Source of the DNA: Dyella sp. C9
GTDB lineage: Bacteria; Pseudomonadota; Gammaproteobacteria; Xanthomonadales; Rhodanobacteraceae
DNA length: 64,000 nt
Direction of reading: 5' to 3'
Assembly (NCBI RefSeq): GCF_003332825.1
Contig: NZ_QIRF01000005.1
Location: forward strand, 28,058-92,057
The notes below the pieces were generated by a model. That model saw nothing but the letters and a program-made list of their open reading frames with translations. It did not search any database and was not told the origin of the DNA. Position 1 is the stretch's first letter; each line of letters begins with the position of its first letter. Both the position numbers and the translations under genes were made by a program. Shown here in pieces: positions 18,664 through 27,727 of this stretch.

Positions 18664-19200
18664 ATGAAACGAATCATTGCCCTCGCGCTGGCTGTCATGG
18701 CGCTGGCATGCGCCACCGCGTGCCTGGCCCAGCCCGGTGCGGGCGATACGCCACCTGACTTCCTCGGCCACGACCGCCACGGCGCCGACGTGCGCGTCTC
18801 CAGCTTCCATGGGAAGGTGGTGATCGTCAGCTTCTGGGCCTCCTGGTGCCCTTATTGCCTGAAGGAAATGCCGATACTGGCGGCGATCCAGAAAAAGGTG
18901 GGCGCGGATCAACTGCAGGTGGTGGGCGTCAATCACAAGGACGACCTGGATACCTTCAGGAAGATCCGCAACCGTTGGAAGGACCTGGACGTGATCCTTA
19001 CCTACGAACCCGGCGACAACAGCATCTCCAAGCCGTATGGGATCGACGGCCTGCCCTACATGGTGATGATCGGGCGCGACGGCCGCATCGCCCACATTCA
19101 CGTCGGCTATGGCGAGGATGATCTCGACGGCATCCTGGCCGAACTGCAGGACCTGCTGAACGCACCAGCGCTCCCACCGGTCACGGCGGCCCCTCCATAA
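18664..19200 (+). CDS. TlpA/ResA-like periplasmic thioredoxin-fold protein
   Basis: The 178-aa protein has an N-terminal signal peptide (about residues 1-22). The residues before each early Cys are Ala at -3, so it is not a clear lipobox. The AhpC/TSA-Redoxin fold follows, with WASWCPYC (Cys62 and Cys65) and the cis-Pro in GIDGLPYMVMIGRDG (Pro131). This family reduces periplasmic disulfides, for example in cytochrome c maturation or copper-site metallation. Genes for multihaem cytochromes lie 24 kb away, but no direct link is shown. AGGGGAG (18652-18658) precedes the ATG. Confidence 0.88.
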   Translation: MKRIIALALAVMALACATACLAQPGAGDTPPDFLGHDRHGADVRVSSFHGKVVIVSFWASWCPYCLKEMPILAAIQKKVGADQLQVVGVNHKDDLDTFRKIRNRWKDLDVILTYEPGDNSISKPYGIDGLPYMVMIGRDGRIAHIHVGYGEDDLDGILAELQDLLNAPALPPVTAAPP

Positions 19201-19298
19201 GCGGGGCGGCCGTTGCCGGGCCGCTGGCGGGGCGGATGTCAATTCTTGCCCGTCCCGCCCCGCGCCGGTAGGCTGGCGTTCCATCCTGCGCGCGCGCC

Positions 19299-22200
19299 AT
19301 GTCCGTCCGCTTCGCCCACCTGCACCTGCACAGCGAGTATTCGCTGGTCGACTCGACCATCCGTATCAAGGGCATGGTCGATGCCTGCGTGCGCGCGGGC
19401 ATCCCAGCAGTGGCGTTGACCGACGACAGCAACATGTTCGCGCTGGTGAAGTTCTACAAGGCCTGCAGCGCAGCCGGCATCAAGCCGATCGGTGGCGCGG
19501 ACCTCTGGGTGAGCTCGCCCGACGATCCGCGCCCGTGGCGCCTCACCGTGTTCTGCCAGAACCACGAGGGTTATCTCAACCTCTCGCGCCTGGTGTCGCG
19601 CGCCTGGCGCGACGGGCAGCACAGCGGCCGTGCCATGGTCGACATGGCCTGGCTCACTCCGCAGGCCACCCACGGCCTGATCGCCATGCTCGGCCGCGAA
19701 AGCGAGGCCGGGCGCATCGCGGTGAACCAGGGCGTGGACGTCGCAGCCGCGCGGCTGCGTCCGTTCGCCACCCAGATGGCCGACCGCCTGTATCTGGAGC
19801 TCACCCGCACCGGCCGCGAAGGCGAAGAGAACTGGAACGCCGCGGCGCTCGCGCTGGCCGCCCAGCTCGACCTGCCGGTGATCGCCAGCAACGACGTGCG
19901 CTTCCTCAAGCAGGAAAACTTCGAGTCGCACGAAGCCCGCGTGTGCATCAACCAGGGCCGCGTGCTGGCCGATCCCAAGCGTCCGCGCGACTACAGCGAC
20001 CAGCAGTACCTGAAGTCGCCCGAGGAGATGGAGGCGCTGTTCGCCGACATTCCCGAGGCGCTGGAAAACACCCTCGAGCTGGCCAAGCGCTGCACCCTGG
20101 AACTGAGCTTCGGCACCTACTACCTGCCCGACTTCCCGGTGCCTGAAGGCCACGACCTGGCCAGCTACATCCGCGAGCTTTCCCGCGAGGGCCTGAGGGA
20201 GCGACTGGCGTTCGCCGGCGTCGCGCCGGGTCGCACGCAGGAGGAGTACGAAACGCGCCTGGAACGCGAGCTGGACGTCATCATCAAGATGGGCTTCCCC
20301 GGCTACTTCCTGATCGTGGCGGACTTCATCAACTGGGGTAAGCAGAACGGCATTCCTGTGGGCCCCGGGCGTGGTTCGGGTGCAGGCTCGCTGGTGGCCT
20401 GGGTGCTGAAGATCACGGATCTCGACCCGATCCAGTTCGACCTGCTGTTCGAGCGATTCCTCAATCCAGAACGCGTGTCGATGCCCGACTTCGACATCGA
20501 CTTCTGCATGGATCGCCGCGACGAGGTGATCGACTACGTCGCGCGCAAGTACGGCCGCGACCACGTCAGCCAGATCATCACCTACGGCTCGATGGCGGCC
20601 AAGGCTGTGCTGCGCGACTCCGGGCGCGTGCTCGGCATGGGCTACAACGCGGTCGACCGCATCGCCAAGCTGATTCCGGCGCGTCCGCTCGACCTCACGC
20701 TGCAATGCGCGCTGGGTCGTTCGGAGAAAGCCAAGAAAGAACCCGATCGCATCGTCAAGGACTTCTGCGACCTGTACGAACAGGACGAGGAAGCGCGCAC
20801 GCTGATCGACCTCGCGCTGAGCCTGGAAAGCCTCACGCGCGGCGTCGGCAAGCACGCCGGTGGCGTGGTGATCGGTCCCAAGCCGCTCACCGAATTCGCC
20901 CCGCTGTACTGCGAACCGGGCGGCGCCGGCGTGGTGACCCAGTACGACAAGGACGACGTGGAAACCGTCGGCCTGGTGAAGTTCGACTTCCTCGGCCTGC
21001 GCACGCTCACCATCATCGATTGGGCGGTGAAAGCCATCAACGCGCGACGCGCGGCGGCGGGCGAGGAAGCGCTCGACATCGCGGCGATTGCCACCGACGA
21101 CGTGGCCGCCTACGAGTTGCTGAAGAAGGCGCAGACCGTCGCCGTGTTCCAGCTCGAATCCTCGGGCATGCAGCGCATGCTCAAGGACGCCAAGCCCGAC
21201 CGCTTCGAGGACATCATCGCGCTGGTGGCGCTCTATCGCCCCGGCCCGATGGACCTGATCCCCAGCTTCGTCGCCCGTAAGCACGGCCGCGAGGAAGTGG
21301 AATACCCCGACCCGCGCGTCGAGCCGATCCTGAAAGAGACCTACGGCATCATGGTCTACCAGGAGCAGGTGATGCAGATGGCGCAGATCGTGGGCGGCTA
21401 TTCGCTCGGCGGCGCCGACCTGCTGCGTCGCGCGATGGGCAAGAAAAAGCCCGAGGAGATGGTCAAGCACCGCGCGATGTTCCGCGAGGGTGCGGCCAAG
21501 GACGGGCTCACCGGCGACAAGGCCGACCAGATCTTCGACCTGATGGAGAAGTTCGCGGGCTACGGCTTCAACAAGTCGCACGCCGCCGCGTATGCGCTGG
21601 TCTCCTACCAGACGGCCTGGCTGAAGGCGCACTACCCCGCCGAGTTCATGGCCGCGACGATCTCGTCGGACATGGACAACACCGACAAGGCGGTGACCTT
21701 CATCGACGAGTCCAAGGCGATCGGCCTGAAGGTGCTGCCGCCGGACGTCAACGCGTCGGAATTCATGTTCGTCGCGGTGGAACCCAAGGTGATCCGCTAC
21801 GGCCTGGGCGCGATCAAGGGCGTCGGCCAGGGTGCATGCGAGGCGATTGCCGACGAACGGCGCCGTGGTGGCGCGTATACCGATCTGGCCGACTTCTGTC
21901 GTCGCGTCGACTCGACCAAACTCAACCGCCGCGTACTGGAAGCGCTGATTCTTTCCGGTTCGCTCGATGCCCTGGCCCCCAACCGCGCCAGCCTGATGGC
22001 ACAGCTGCCCCATGCCATGAAGGCAGCGGACCAGCACCTGCGCAACCAGCAGAGCGGCCAGAACGACATGTTCGGCGCCATGATGGGCGCGAGCGCGCCA
22101 ACCGTCGAAGTCGATCTGCCCATCGTGGCCGACTGGCCGCTGGAGCAGACCCTGCAGGGCGAGCGCGACACGCTCGGCCATTACCTGTCTGGCCATCCCA

Positions 22201-22853
22201 CCGATCCGTGGCGGGAGGAGCTGGCCCAGCTTTCCACTTGCCCGCTGGGCGAGATCGCCGAGCGCTACCAGCCCCCCAAGCCGCGCAAGAGCGACGGCGA
22301 GGACAACCGCTTCCGCCGCGGCCCGGACACGCCGTGGACGGTGGCCGGCATGGTCACCGCCGTGCGCAAGCGCGGTGACAGCGACGCCTTCGTGCGGCTG
22401 GAGGACGGCACCGGCATCATCGAGGTCAGCTTCTTCGGCGAGCTGTACCAGCAGGTCGCCCCACTGCTTACCCGCGACCAGTTGCTGGTGGTGGAAGGTG
22501 GCCTGCGCATTGACGAATTCTCCGGCGGCGGCTTTGCCGTGCGCGCCCGCAGCGCGCTCAGCCTCGGTGACGCCTGCCGCCGCTACGCCCGTCTGCTGCG
22601 TTTAAAACTGAACGGCGTCGGCCCTGGCTTCATCGACGACTTGCGCCGCACGCTCTCCGGCTACCGTGGCGGACGCGCCAGCGTGGTGCTGTACGGCTAC
22701 CACAACCAGGTGGCCCAGGCCGACCTGGAGCTGGGCGAGGAGTGGCGCGTGGACGCCATCCCCGAACTGCTGCGCGCCATCCGCGCCGTGCCGGGCGTGG
22801 AAGCGGCCAGGCTGCGCATCGTCAAGACGGATGATCGGCCGCGGGGCGATTAG
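19299..22853 (+). CDS. dnaE: DNA polymerase III subunit alpha
   Basis: DnaE is the replicative polymerase catalytic subunit. At 1184 aa it has the full proteobacterial DnaE1 length. The PHP domain opens at residue 6 (AHLHLHSEYSLVDS). The polymerase palm carries PDFDIDFCMDRRDEVIDYV with two catalytic Asp, then RGVGKHAGGVVIGP and KFDFLGLRTLTI. The tandem helix-hairpin-helix region and fingers include GYGFNKSHAAAYALVSYQTA. An OB fold (about 975-1060) and the C-terminal tau-binding region follow. It lies between the accessory insertion and accA. Confidence 0.98.
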   Translation: MSVRFAHLHLHSEYSLVDSTIRIKGMVDACVRAGIPAVALTDDSNMFALVKFYKACSAAGIKPIGGADLWVSSPDDPRPWRLTVFCQNHEGYLNLSRLVSRAWRDGQHSGRAMVDMAWLTPQATHGLIAMLGRESEAGRIAVNQGVDVAAARLRPFATQMADRLYLELTRTGREGEENWNAAALALAAQLDLPVIASNDVRFLKQENFESHEARVCINQGRVLADPKRPRDYSDQQYLKSPEEMEALFADIPEALENTLELAKRCTLELSFGTYYLPDFPVPEGHDLASYIRELSREGLRERLAFAGVAPGRTQEEYETRLERELDVIIKMGFPGYFLIVADFINWGKQNGIPVGPGRGSGAGSLVAWVLKITDLDPIQFDLLFERFLNPERVSMPDFDIDFCMDRRDEVIDYVARKYGRDHVSQIITYGSMAAKAVLRDSGRVLGMGYNAVDRIAKLIPARPLDLTLQCALGRSEKAKKEPDRIVKDFCDLYEQDEEARTLIDLALSLESLTRGVGKHAGGVVIGPKPLTEFAPLYCEPGGAGVVTQYDKDDVETVGLVKFDFLGLRTLTIIDWAVKAINARRAAAGEEALDIAAIATDDVAAYELLKKAQTVAVFQLESSGMQRMLKDAKPDRFEDIIALVALYRPGPMDLIPSFVARKHGREEVEYPDPRVEPILKETYGIMVYQEQVMQMAQIVGGYSLGGADLLRRAMGKKKPEEMVKHRAMFREGAAKDGLTGDKADQIFDLMEKFAGYGFNKSHAAAYALVSYQTAWLKAHYPAEFMAATISSDMDNTDKAVTFIDESKAIGLKVLPPDVNASEFMFVAVEPKVIRYGLGAIKGVGQGACEAIADERRRGGAYTDLADFCRRVDSTKLNRRVLEALILSGSLDALAPNRASLMAQLPHAMKAADQHLRNQQSGQNDMFGAMMGASAPTVEVDLPIVADWPLEQTLQGERDTLGHYLSGHPTDPWREELAQLSTCPLGEIAERYQPPKPRKSDGEDNRFRRGPDTPWTVAGMVTAVRKRGDSDAFVRLEDGTGIIEVSFFGELYQQVAPLLTRDQLLVVEGGLRIDEFSGGGFAVRARSALSLGDACRRYARLLRLKLNGVGPGFIDDLRRTLSGYRGGRASVVLYGYHNQVAQADLELGEEWRVDAIPELLRAIRAVPGVEAARLRIVKTDDRPRGD

Positions 22854-22862
22854 CCCGCCCTA

Positions 22863-22897
22863 ATTGCCGTCATTCGCGCCTTCGCGGCAATGACGGC
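22863..22897 (+). terminator. Inverted repeat / probable terminator after dnaE
   Basis: GCCGTCATT (22866-22874) pairs with AATGACGGC (22889-22897), with an inner CGCG/CGCG stem, followed by TTT. An alternative pairing ATTGCCG (22863-22869) with CGGCAAT (22885-22891) uses the same bases, so the two folds exclude each other. Hairpins of this GTCATT type are common intergenic repeats in the group. Confidence 0.55.
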
Positions 22898-22992
22898 TTT
22901 GTGAAGCCTGACGCACGACCCATACGCCCCCGTTTCCGCGATTTTTCCCAGACCGGTATACTGGTGCGCTTCCGTGTCCTGAAATGCACCGA

Positions 22993-23949
22993 ATGAATCC
23001 CAACTTCCTCGATTTCGAACACCCGATCGCCGAGCTGGACGCGAAGATTGAAGAGCTTCGCCATGCCAGCCACGGGCAGGCGTTCAACATCGACGAAGAA
23101 GTCGGCCGCCTGCGCGAAAAGTTGAAGCTGAAGACCAACGAGATCTTCCGCAACCTCACGCCCTGGCAGGTGACCCAGTTGTCGCGCCATCCGGCGCGCC
23201 CGTACACGCTCGACTACATCAGCGTGATCTGCGACGAGTTCCACGAGCTGGCCGGCGACCGCGCCTATGCGGACGACGCCGCCATCGTGGGCGGCCTGGG
23301 CCGCATCAATGGCCGTTCGGTGGTGATCATCGGCCACCAGAAGGCACGCGACACCAAGGGCAAGGTACGCCGCAATTTCGGCATGCCGCGTCCCGAGGGT
23401 TACCGCAAGGCGCTGCGCCTGATGAAGATGGCCGAACGCTTCGGCCTGCCCCTGCTCACCCTGATCGACACCCCAGGCGCCTACCCGGGCGTGGGCGCCG
23501 AAGAGCGCGGCCAGTCCGAGGCCATCGCGCGCAACCTGCTGGAAATGGCCGACCTCAAGACGCCCATCGTCTGCACCGTGATCGGAGAAGGCGGCTCGGG
23601 TGGTGCACTCGCCATCGGTGTGGGCGACCGCACTGTCATGTTGCAGTACTCCACCTATTCGGTGATCTCGCCCGAAGGCTGCGCCTCGATCCTGTGGAAG
23701 AGCGCCGAGAAGGCCAGGGACGCCGCCGAGGCCCTGGGCCTCACCGCGCCGCGCCTGCTGGAGCTGGGCCTGATCGACAAGGTGGTGCGCGAGCCGCTGG
23801 GCGGCGCCCATCGCAACCCGCACTCCATGGCCGTGCGCCTGAAGGCCGTGCTGATGAACCAGCTCGACGAGCTCGAAGCGATGCCTTTGAAGGACCTGCT
23901 CGAGCAGCGCTACAAGCGCCTGCGCGGTTACGGCGCCTACATCGAGTAA
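22993..23949 (+). CDS. accA: Acetyl-CoA carboxylase carboxyltransferase subunit alpha
   Basis: AccA pairs with AccD to transfer the carboxyl group from biotin to acetyl-CoA, giving malonyl-CoA for fatty-acid synthesis. The 318-aa product begins [20 protein letters not shown], matching E. coli AccA (319 aa). It has the oxyanion/CoA motif [16 protein letters not shown] and [15 protein letters not shown]. An in-frame ATG three codons upstream (22984) is possible, but the family N-terminus favours 22993. dnaE-accA adjacency is conserved in gammaproteobacteria. Confidence 0.97.
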   Translation: MNPNFLDFEHPIAELDAKIEELRHASHGQAFNIDEEVGRLREKLKLKTNEIFRNLTPWQVTQLSRHPARPYTLDYISVICDEFHELAGDRAYADDAAIVGGLGRINGRSVVIIGHQKARDTKGKVRRNFGMPRPEGYRKALRLMKMAERFGLPLLTLIDTPGAYPGVGAEERGQSEAIARNLLEMADLKTPIVCTVIGEGGSGGALAIGVGDRTVMLQYSTYSVISPEGCASILWKSAEKARDAAEALGLTAPRLLELGLIDKVVREPLGGAHRNPHSMAVRLKAVLMNQLDELEAMPLKDLLEQRYKRLRGYGAYIE

Positions 23950-23960
23950 TCCAGCACGCC

Positions 23961-24041
23961 CCCTGTAGCAGCGCACCCTGTGCGAGCCCTACCCGTCGGC
24001 GAATGCACCGCATGTCGCCCACAGGGTGGGCTTCTACAGGA
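23961..24041. repeat. REP-like inverted pair (BIME-like)
   Basis: Two diverged copies of the local REP unit (core AGGAGCGCACCCTGTGCG) face each other: one on the plus strand at 23961-23988 and one inverted at 24014-24041. They lie in the accA to NYN-gene gap, and the same unit recurs at 26221-26287, 31439-31500 and, decayed, at 49187-49307. Confidence 0.75.
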
Positions 24042-24130
24042 GAAGCGCGCTCCATGCGCGCGACCGGCCTCACCGCCTCCTCACGCCCACGCGCTACCAT
24101 CCGCGGCAACGCCGCCGAGGAAATCGCGCC

Positions 24131-24886
24131 ATGGCCAACGAACACGCCACCAAGCTTGCCGTGCTGATCGACGCCGACAACGCGCAGCCCGCGATTGCGG
24201 AAGCGCTGCTGGCCGAGGTCGCCAAGTACGGCACCGCGCACGTGAAGCGCGCCTATGGCGACTGGACGTCCAATCACCTCAAGAGCTGGAAAGAGCAGTT
24301 GCTCACGCAATCCATCCAGCCCATGCAGCAATTCGGCTACACCAGTGGCAAGAACGCCACTGACTCGGCGATGATCATCGATGCGATGGACCTGCTGTAC
24401 TCCGGTCGCTTCGACGGCTTCTGCATCGTCTCCAGCGACAGCGATTTCACCCGCCTCGCCGCGCGCATCCGCGAATCGGGACTGATCGTGTACGGCTTTG
24501 GCGAGCGCAAGACACCCGATCCCTTCGTGGCCGCCTGCGACAAGTTCATCTACACCGACATCCTGGTCGCCAAACCCGATGAGGAGCAGCCGCTCAAGCC
24601 ACGCACCGCCGCGCAGCTCAAGCAGGACTCCAGCCTGGTGAACCTCCTGCGCAATGCGGTGGAAGCCGCCTCCGACGACGACGGCTGGGCCGCGCTGGGC
24701 GGCGTGGGTTCCATCGTCACCAAACAGCGCCCGAACTTCGACGCACGCAGCTACGGCTACAACAAGCTCAGCGAATTGATCGCGGCGACCACCCTGTTCG
24801 AGATCGACCGGCGCAGCCCGGGGGAAGGCCGGCCCAAGGTGATCTACGTACGCAACAAGACCAAGAAATCCCCTGCTCGTGATTGA
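24131..24886 (+). CDS. NYN (PIN-like) domain protein with C-terminal LOTUS/OST-HTH domain
   Basis: The 251-aa protein has an N-terminal NYN/LabA-type nuclease fold with the expected acidic residues in KLAVLIDADNAQ, KNATDSAMIIDAMDLL and IVSSDSDFTRLA. This fold belongs to Mg-dependent RNases. Residues about 165-240 form a LOTUS-like winged helix (LVNLLRNAVEAASDDDGW ... SYGYNKLSELIAATTLFEI), a module that binds RNA, including G-rich and structured RNA. The TGA overlaps the tilS GTG by 8 nt, so the two are probably cotranslated. An RNA-processing role linked to tRNA is an inference from this coupling; the family's substrates are mostly unknown. Confidence 0.88.
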   Translation: MANEHATKLAVLIDADNAQPAIAEALLAEVAKYGTAHVKRAYGDWTSNHLKSWKEQLLTQSIQPMQQFGYTSGKNATDSAMIIDAMDLLYSGRFDGFCIVSSDSDFTRLAARIRESGLIVYGFGERKTPDPFVAACDKFIYTDILVAKPDEEQPLKPRTAAQLKQDSSLVNLLRNAVEAASDDDGWAALGGVGSIVTKQRPNFDARSYGYNKLSELIAATTLFEIDRRSPGEGRPKVIYVRNKTKKSPARD

Positions 24887-26168
24887 GTTGCCTGCAACGC
24901 TGGAACAGGCGCTGCGTGGGCAGCAGGGCGGTGCGCTGTGCGTGGCCTACAGCGGCGGCCCCGACTCCACGGCCCTGTTACATGCGCTCGCCCAGCTGCC
25001 TTTGGCACAGGCGCGCGGCCTGCGCGCGCTGCATGTCGATCACGGCCTGCACCCGCAAAGCCACGCCTGGGCCGAACACTGCCGGCAGCTTGCCGGGGAA
25101 TGGAGGGTGTCCTGCCTGGTCCTGCGCGTGGAAGTGGACCACGCCCGAGGGTACGGACTGGAAGCAGCGGCACGTGAGGCGCGTTACCGCGCCTTTGCGC
25201 TTTCGCTGCGTCCAGGTGAGCGCCTTCTGCTGGGCCATCACCGCGACGACCAGGCCGAAACCGTGCTGCTGAAGCTGCTGCGTGGCGCCGGCCCGGAAGG
25301 TCTGGGCGGCATGCGCCCGCAACGCCCGCTGGGGCAGGGCATGCTGTGGCGCCCGCTGCTCGACGTACCGCGCGACACGCTGCGCCGCTACGTGCGGGAT
25401 CATCGACTGCCTTGCATCGAAGACCCCTCCAACGCCGACAGCCGCCTCTCGCGCAACTTTCTCCGTCACGAGGTGATGCCACGCCTGAGCCAGCATTGGC
25501 CGCAGGCGGTGGAATCGATCCTGCACAGCGCGCGCCTGAGCCGCGCCGCCGCCGATGCGTTGGAGCAGCAATGGCGCCCCGCCCTCACCGCGCTGCTCGA
25601 CCCGGCCAGCGGCAGCCTGGACTCCGCCGGCTGGCTGGCCTTGCCACAGGCGCTGCGCCAGCCCTTGCTCGACGAATGGCTGCATGCGCGCGGCCTGCCC
25701 GCCCCGACCACGGCCCAGCGCGAACAGATCGAGCGGCAGTGCCTGGCGCGCGACGGCCAGCTGCCATGCATCCGCTGGGCCGGCGCGGAGCTGCACGTGT
25801 GGAAGGGCCGACTCTGGGCGCTGCCACCGCAACCGGTGATCGATCCGCAGTGGCAGTCATCGTGGCATGGCGAGCCGCTGCCCCTGCCCGATGGCGGCAG
25901 CCTGCTGCTGGAGCCGGCTGGACGGCTCGCCGAACCCCTGACGGTGCGCCTGCGCCAGGGCGGTGAACAGTTGCGGCCGGCCGGCGACGCCCACACCCGA
26001 GAGCTCCGCGACCTGTTCCAGCAGAGTGCCATGCCGCCGTGGCGACGCCTGGCCTGCCCCTTGCTCTACGCGGGCGAAGAGCTGGTCGGCGTCGGCGACC
26101 GTTGGCTCAGCGCCCGAGGCGCCAGCCTGTTCGGCCCCGCCCGTCCGCACTGGCAGCCCGCGTTCTAG
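24879..26168 (+). CDS. tilS: tRNA(Ile)-lysidine synthase
   Basis: TilS attaches lysine to C34 of tRNA-Ile2 (CAU anticodon), changing its decoding to AUA and its charging to isoleucine. The 429-aa protein has the PP-loop ATP motif AYSGGPDSTALL (SGGPDS at residues 25-30), then LHVDHGLHP, LLGHHRDDQAETVLLKLLRG and the C-terminal TilS domains ending near GVGDRWLSARGASLFGP. The GTG start at 24879 lies within the end of the upstream NYN gene. That overlap and the family-like start (short helix, then GGALCVAYSGG) support it. Confidence 0.95.
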   Translation: MIELPATLEQALRGQQGGALCVAYSGGPDSTALLHALAQLPLAQARGLRALHVDHGLHPQSHAWAEHCRQLAGEWRVSCLVLRVEVDHARGYGLEAAAREARYRAFALSLRPGERLLLGHHRDDQAETVLLKLLRGAGPEGLGGMRPQRPLGQGMLWRPLLDVPRDTLRRYVRDHRLPCIEDPSNADSRLSRNFLRHEVMPRLSQHWPQAVESILHSARLSRAAADALEQQWRPALTALLDPASGSLDSAGWLALPQALRQPLLDEWLHARGLPAPTTAQREQIERQCLARDGQLPCIRWAGAELHVWKGRLWALPPQPVIDPQWQSSWHGEPLPLPDGGSLLLEPAGRLAEPLTVRLRQGGEQLRPAGDAHTRELRDLFQQSAMPPWRRLACPLLYAGEELVGVGDRWLSARGASLFGPARPHWQPAF

Positions 26169-26216
26169 CCACGCCACGCGCGCGGAGCACGGGTAAAGCG
26201 GTAACGACGCGGCGCG

Positions 26217-26287
26217 GCGGTCGCCCACAGGGTGGGCTCCTACAAAAGCGCCAGCCCTCCCCCTGTAGGAGCGCACCCTGTGCGCGA
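26217..26287. repeat. REP-like inverted pair downstream of tilS
   Basis: One unit on the minus strand (26221-26244) and one on the plus strand (26261-26287) form an inverted pair. A partial third unit is at 26364-26380. They fill the 298-nt gap between tilS and xseB together with low-complexity GC-rich sequence. Confidence 0.75.
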
Positions 26288-26466
26288 AAACCAACAGGGC
26301 GGCGACGGCGGAACCCGGATGGTTCCGCCTTGCCCGTCGAGTGGGGCTTTGAGCCCTCCACCGTCACCCACAGGGTGGGCGCGGCGGGGGTGCGTCGCAC
26401 CGTCGGTGCGACCTTTTGGTCGCATTGGATTGATTCCGGTCGCCCCCTGCGCTAGCTTTGCGGGCC

Positions 26467-26724
26467 ATGGCCAAGTCTGCTTCCGCCCCTGCCAGTCCCG
26501 CTCCCGCCGCCGATTTCGAACACTCGCTGGACGAACTCGAGCAGCTGGTGGCGCGTATGGAAGGCGGCGACCTGAGCCTCGATGAGTCCCTCGCCTCCTT
26601 CGAGCGCGGCATCGGCCTCTATCGCCACTGCCAGCAGGCATTGGAAAATGCCGAATTGCGTGTGCGACTGCTGCTCGACCCCGATGCCCCAGATACTGCC
26701 GAACCGTTTGAACCCGAGCTCTGA
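26467..26724 (+). CDS. xseB: Exodeoxyribonuclease VII small subunit
   Basis: XseB is the small regulatory subunit that, with XseA, degrades single-stranded DNA. The 85-aa product has a short Ala/Pro-rich N-terminus followed by the family helical hairpin [20 protein letters not shown] and [20 protein letters not shown]. Its length fits the family (about 75-90 aa). The gene end overlaps the ispA start by 41 nt, the usual xseB-ispA coupling. Confidence 0.95.
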   Translation: MAKSASAPASPAPAADFEHSLDELEQLVARMEGGDLSLDESLASFERGIGLYRHCQQALENAELRVRLLLDPDAPDTAEPFEPEL

Positions 26725-27607
26725 ACTCGGCGCCGATCTCAAGTCCCTGATCGCCCGCGCCGAGGACGTGCTCGTCCGTTCCCTGCCGCCCGAAGACACC
26801 GCCCCCATCGAACTGCACCGCGCGATGCGCTACGCCGTGCTTGGCGGCGGCAAGCGCCTGCGCCCGCTGCTGGTGTACGCGGCCGGCCATGCGTTTGGCG
26901 AGGACGGCTCCCGTCTCGACGCCCCCGCCTGCGCGGTGGAGCTGATCCATGCCTATTCGCTGGTGCACGACGACCTGCCGGCGATGGACGATGACGACAT
27001 GCGGCGCGGCCGCCCCACGTGCCACATCGTGTTCGGCGAGGCCATGGCCATCCTGGCCGGCGACGCGTTGCAGGCGCTTGCCTTCGAACTGCTGGCCCAC
27101 GACGTGGAGCTGGGCGTTTCCCCGGCGCGCTGCGTGGAGATGCTGCGTGTGCTGGGCCGCGCCTGCGGTGCGGAAGGCATGGCCGGCGGACAGGCGCTCG
27201 ACCTGGCGGCGGTCGGCCGCAAGCTGACGCTGGCCGAGCTGGAACACATGCATGCCTGCAAGACCGGCGCCCTGATCCGTGCCGCAGTGCGCCTGGGCGC
27301 ACTGGCGGCGGGCGCACCGGACGAGGCGCTGGAGTCGCTCGACCGCTACGCCCATGCCGTGGGCCTGGCCTTCCAGGTGCGCGACGACATCCTCGACGTC
27401 GAGGGCGAATCGCAAGTGATTGGCAAGACCGTCGGCAAGGATGCGGCCGCCGACAAGCCCACCTTCCCTTCCATCATCGGCATGGCAGCCTCGCGCGAAC
27501 ACCTTGCGCGACTTACCGCCGACGCGCTGGAGGCCATCGCCCCGTTCGGCAGGCAAGGCATCCTGCTGGAAGAACTGGCTCGCTACGCGGCCGCCCGCCT
27601 GCGCTGA
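26684..27607 (+). CDS. ispA: (2E,6E)-farnesyl diphosphate synthase
   Basis: IspA condenses IPP with DMAPP and GPP to make FPP, the primer for UppS and for quinone side chains. With the ATG at 26684 the product is 307 aa. It has the first aspartate-rich motif [17 protein letters not shown] (residues 95-110), GGKRLRP for IPP binding, and the second motif [12 protein letters not shown] (Asp234, Asp235, Asp238). No dxs gene follows in this window, unlike the enterobacterial xseB-ispA-dxs cluster. The start is set by the first ATG giving a family-length product; it lies inside xseB. Confidence 0.94.
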   Translation: MPQILPNRLNPSSELGADLKSLIARAEDVLVRSLPPEDTAPIELHRAMRYAVLGGGKRLRPLLVYAAGHAFGEDGSRLDAPACAVELIHAYSLVHDDLPAMDDDDMRRGRPTCHIVFGEAMAILAGDALQALAFELLAHDVELGVSPARCVEMLRVLGRACGAEGMAGGQALDLAAVGRKLTLAELEHMHACKTGALIRAAVRLGALAAGAPDEALESLDRYAHAVGLAFQVRDDILDVEGESQVIGKTVGKDAAADKPTFPSIIGMAASREHLARLTADALEAIAPFGRQGILLEELARYAAARLR

Positions 27608-27727
27608 GGCCGACATACTCCCTTTCAGGCGTGCGGTGGGCCACCATCACGCCATCGGCATCTTGCGTGTCAACAACGATCGCATCGCAACGTTTTGCAG
27701 TGAGGTACCCCCCTCGCTTCGTTGCCC

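Noticed and set aside
19239..22196. 985-codon minus-strand frame opposite dnaE
   Set aside because: Shadow of dnaE caused by GC-rich third positions; no ribosome site and no recognisable domain.
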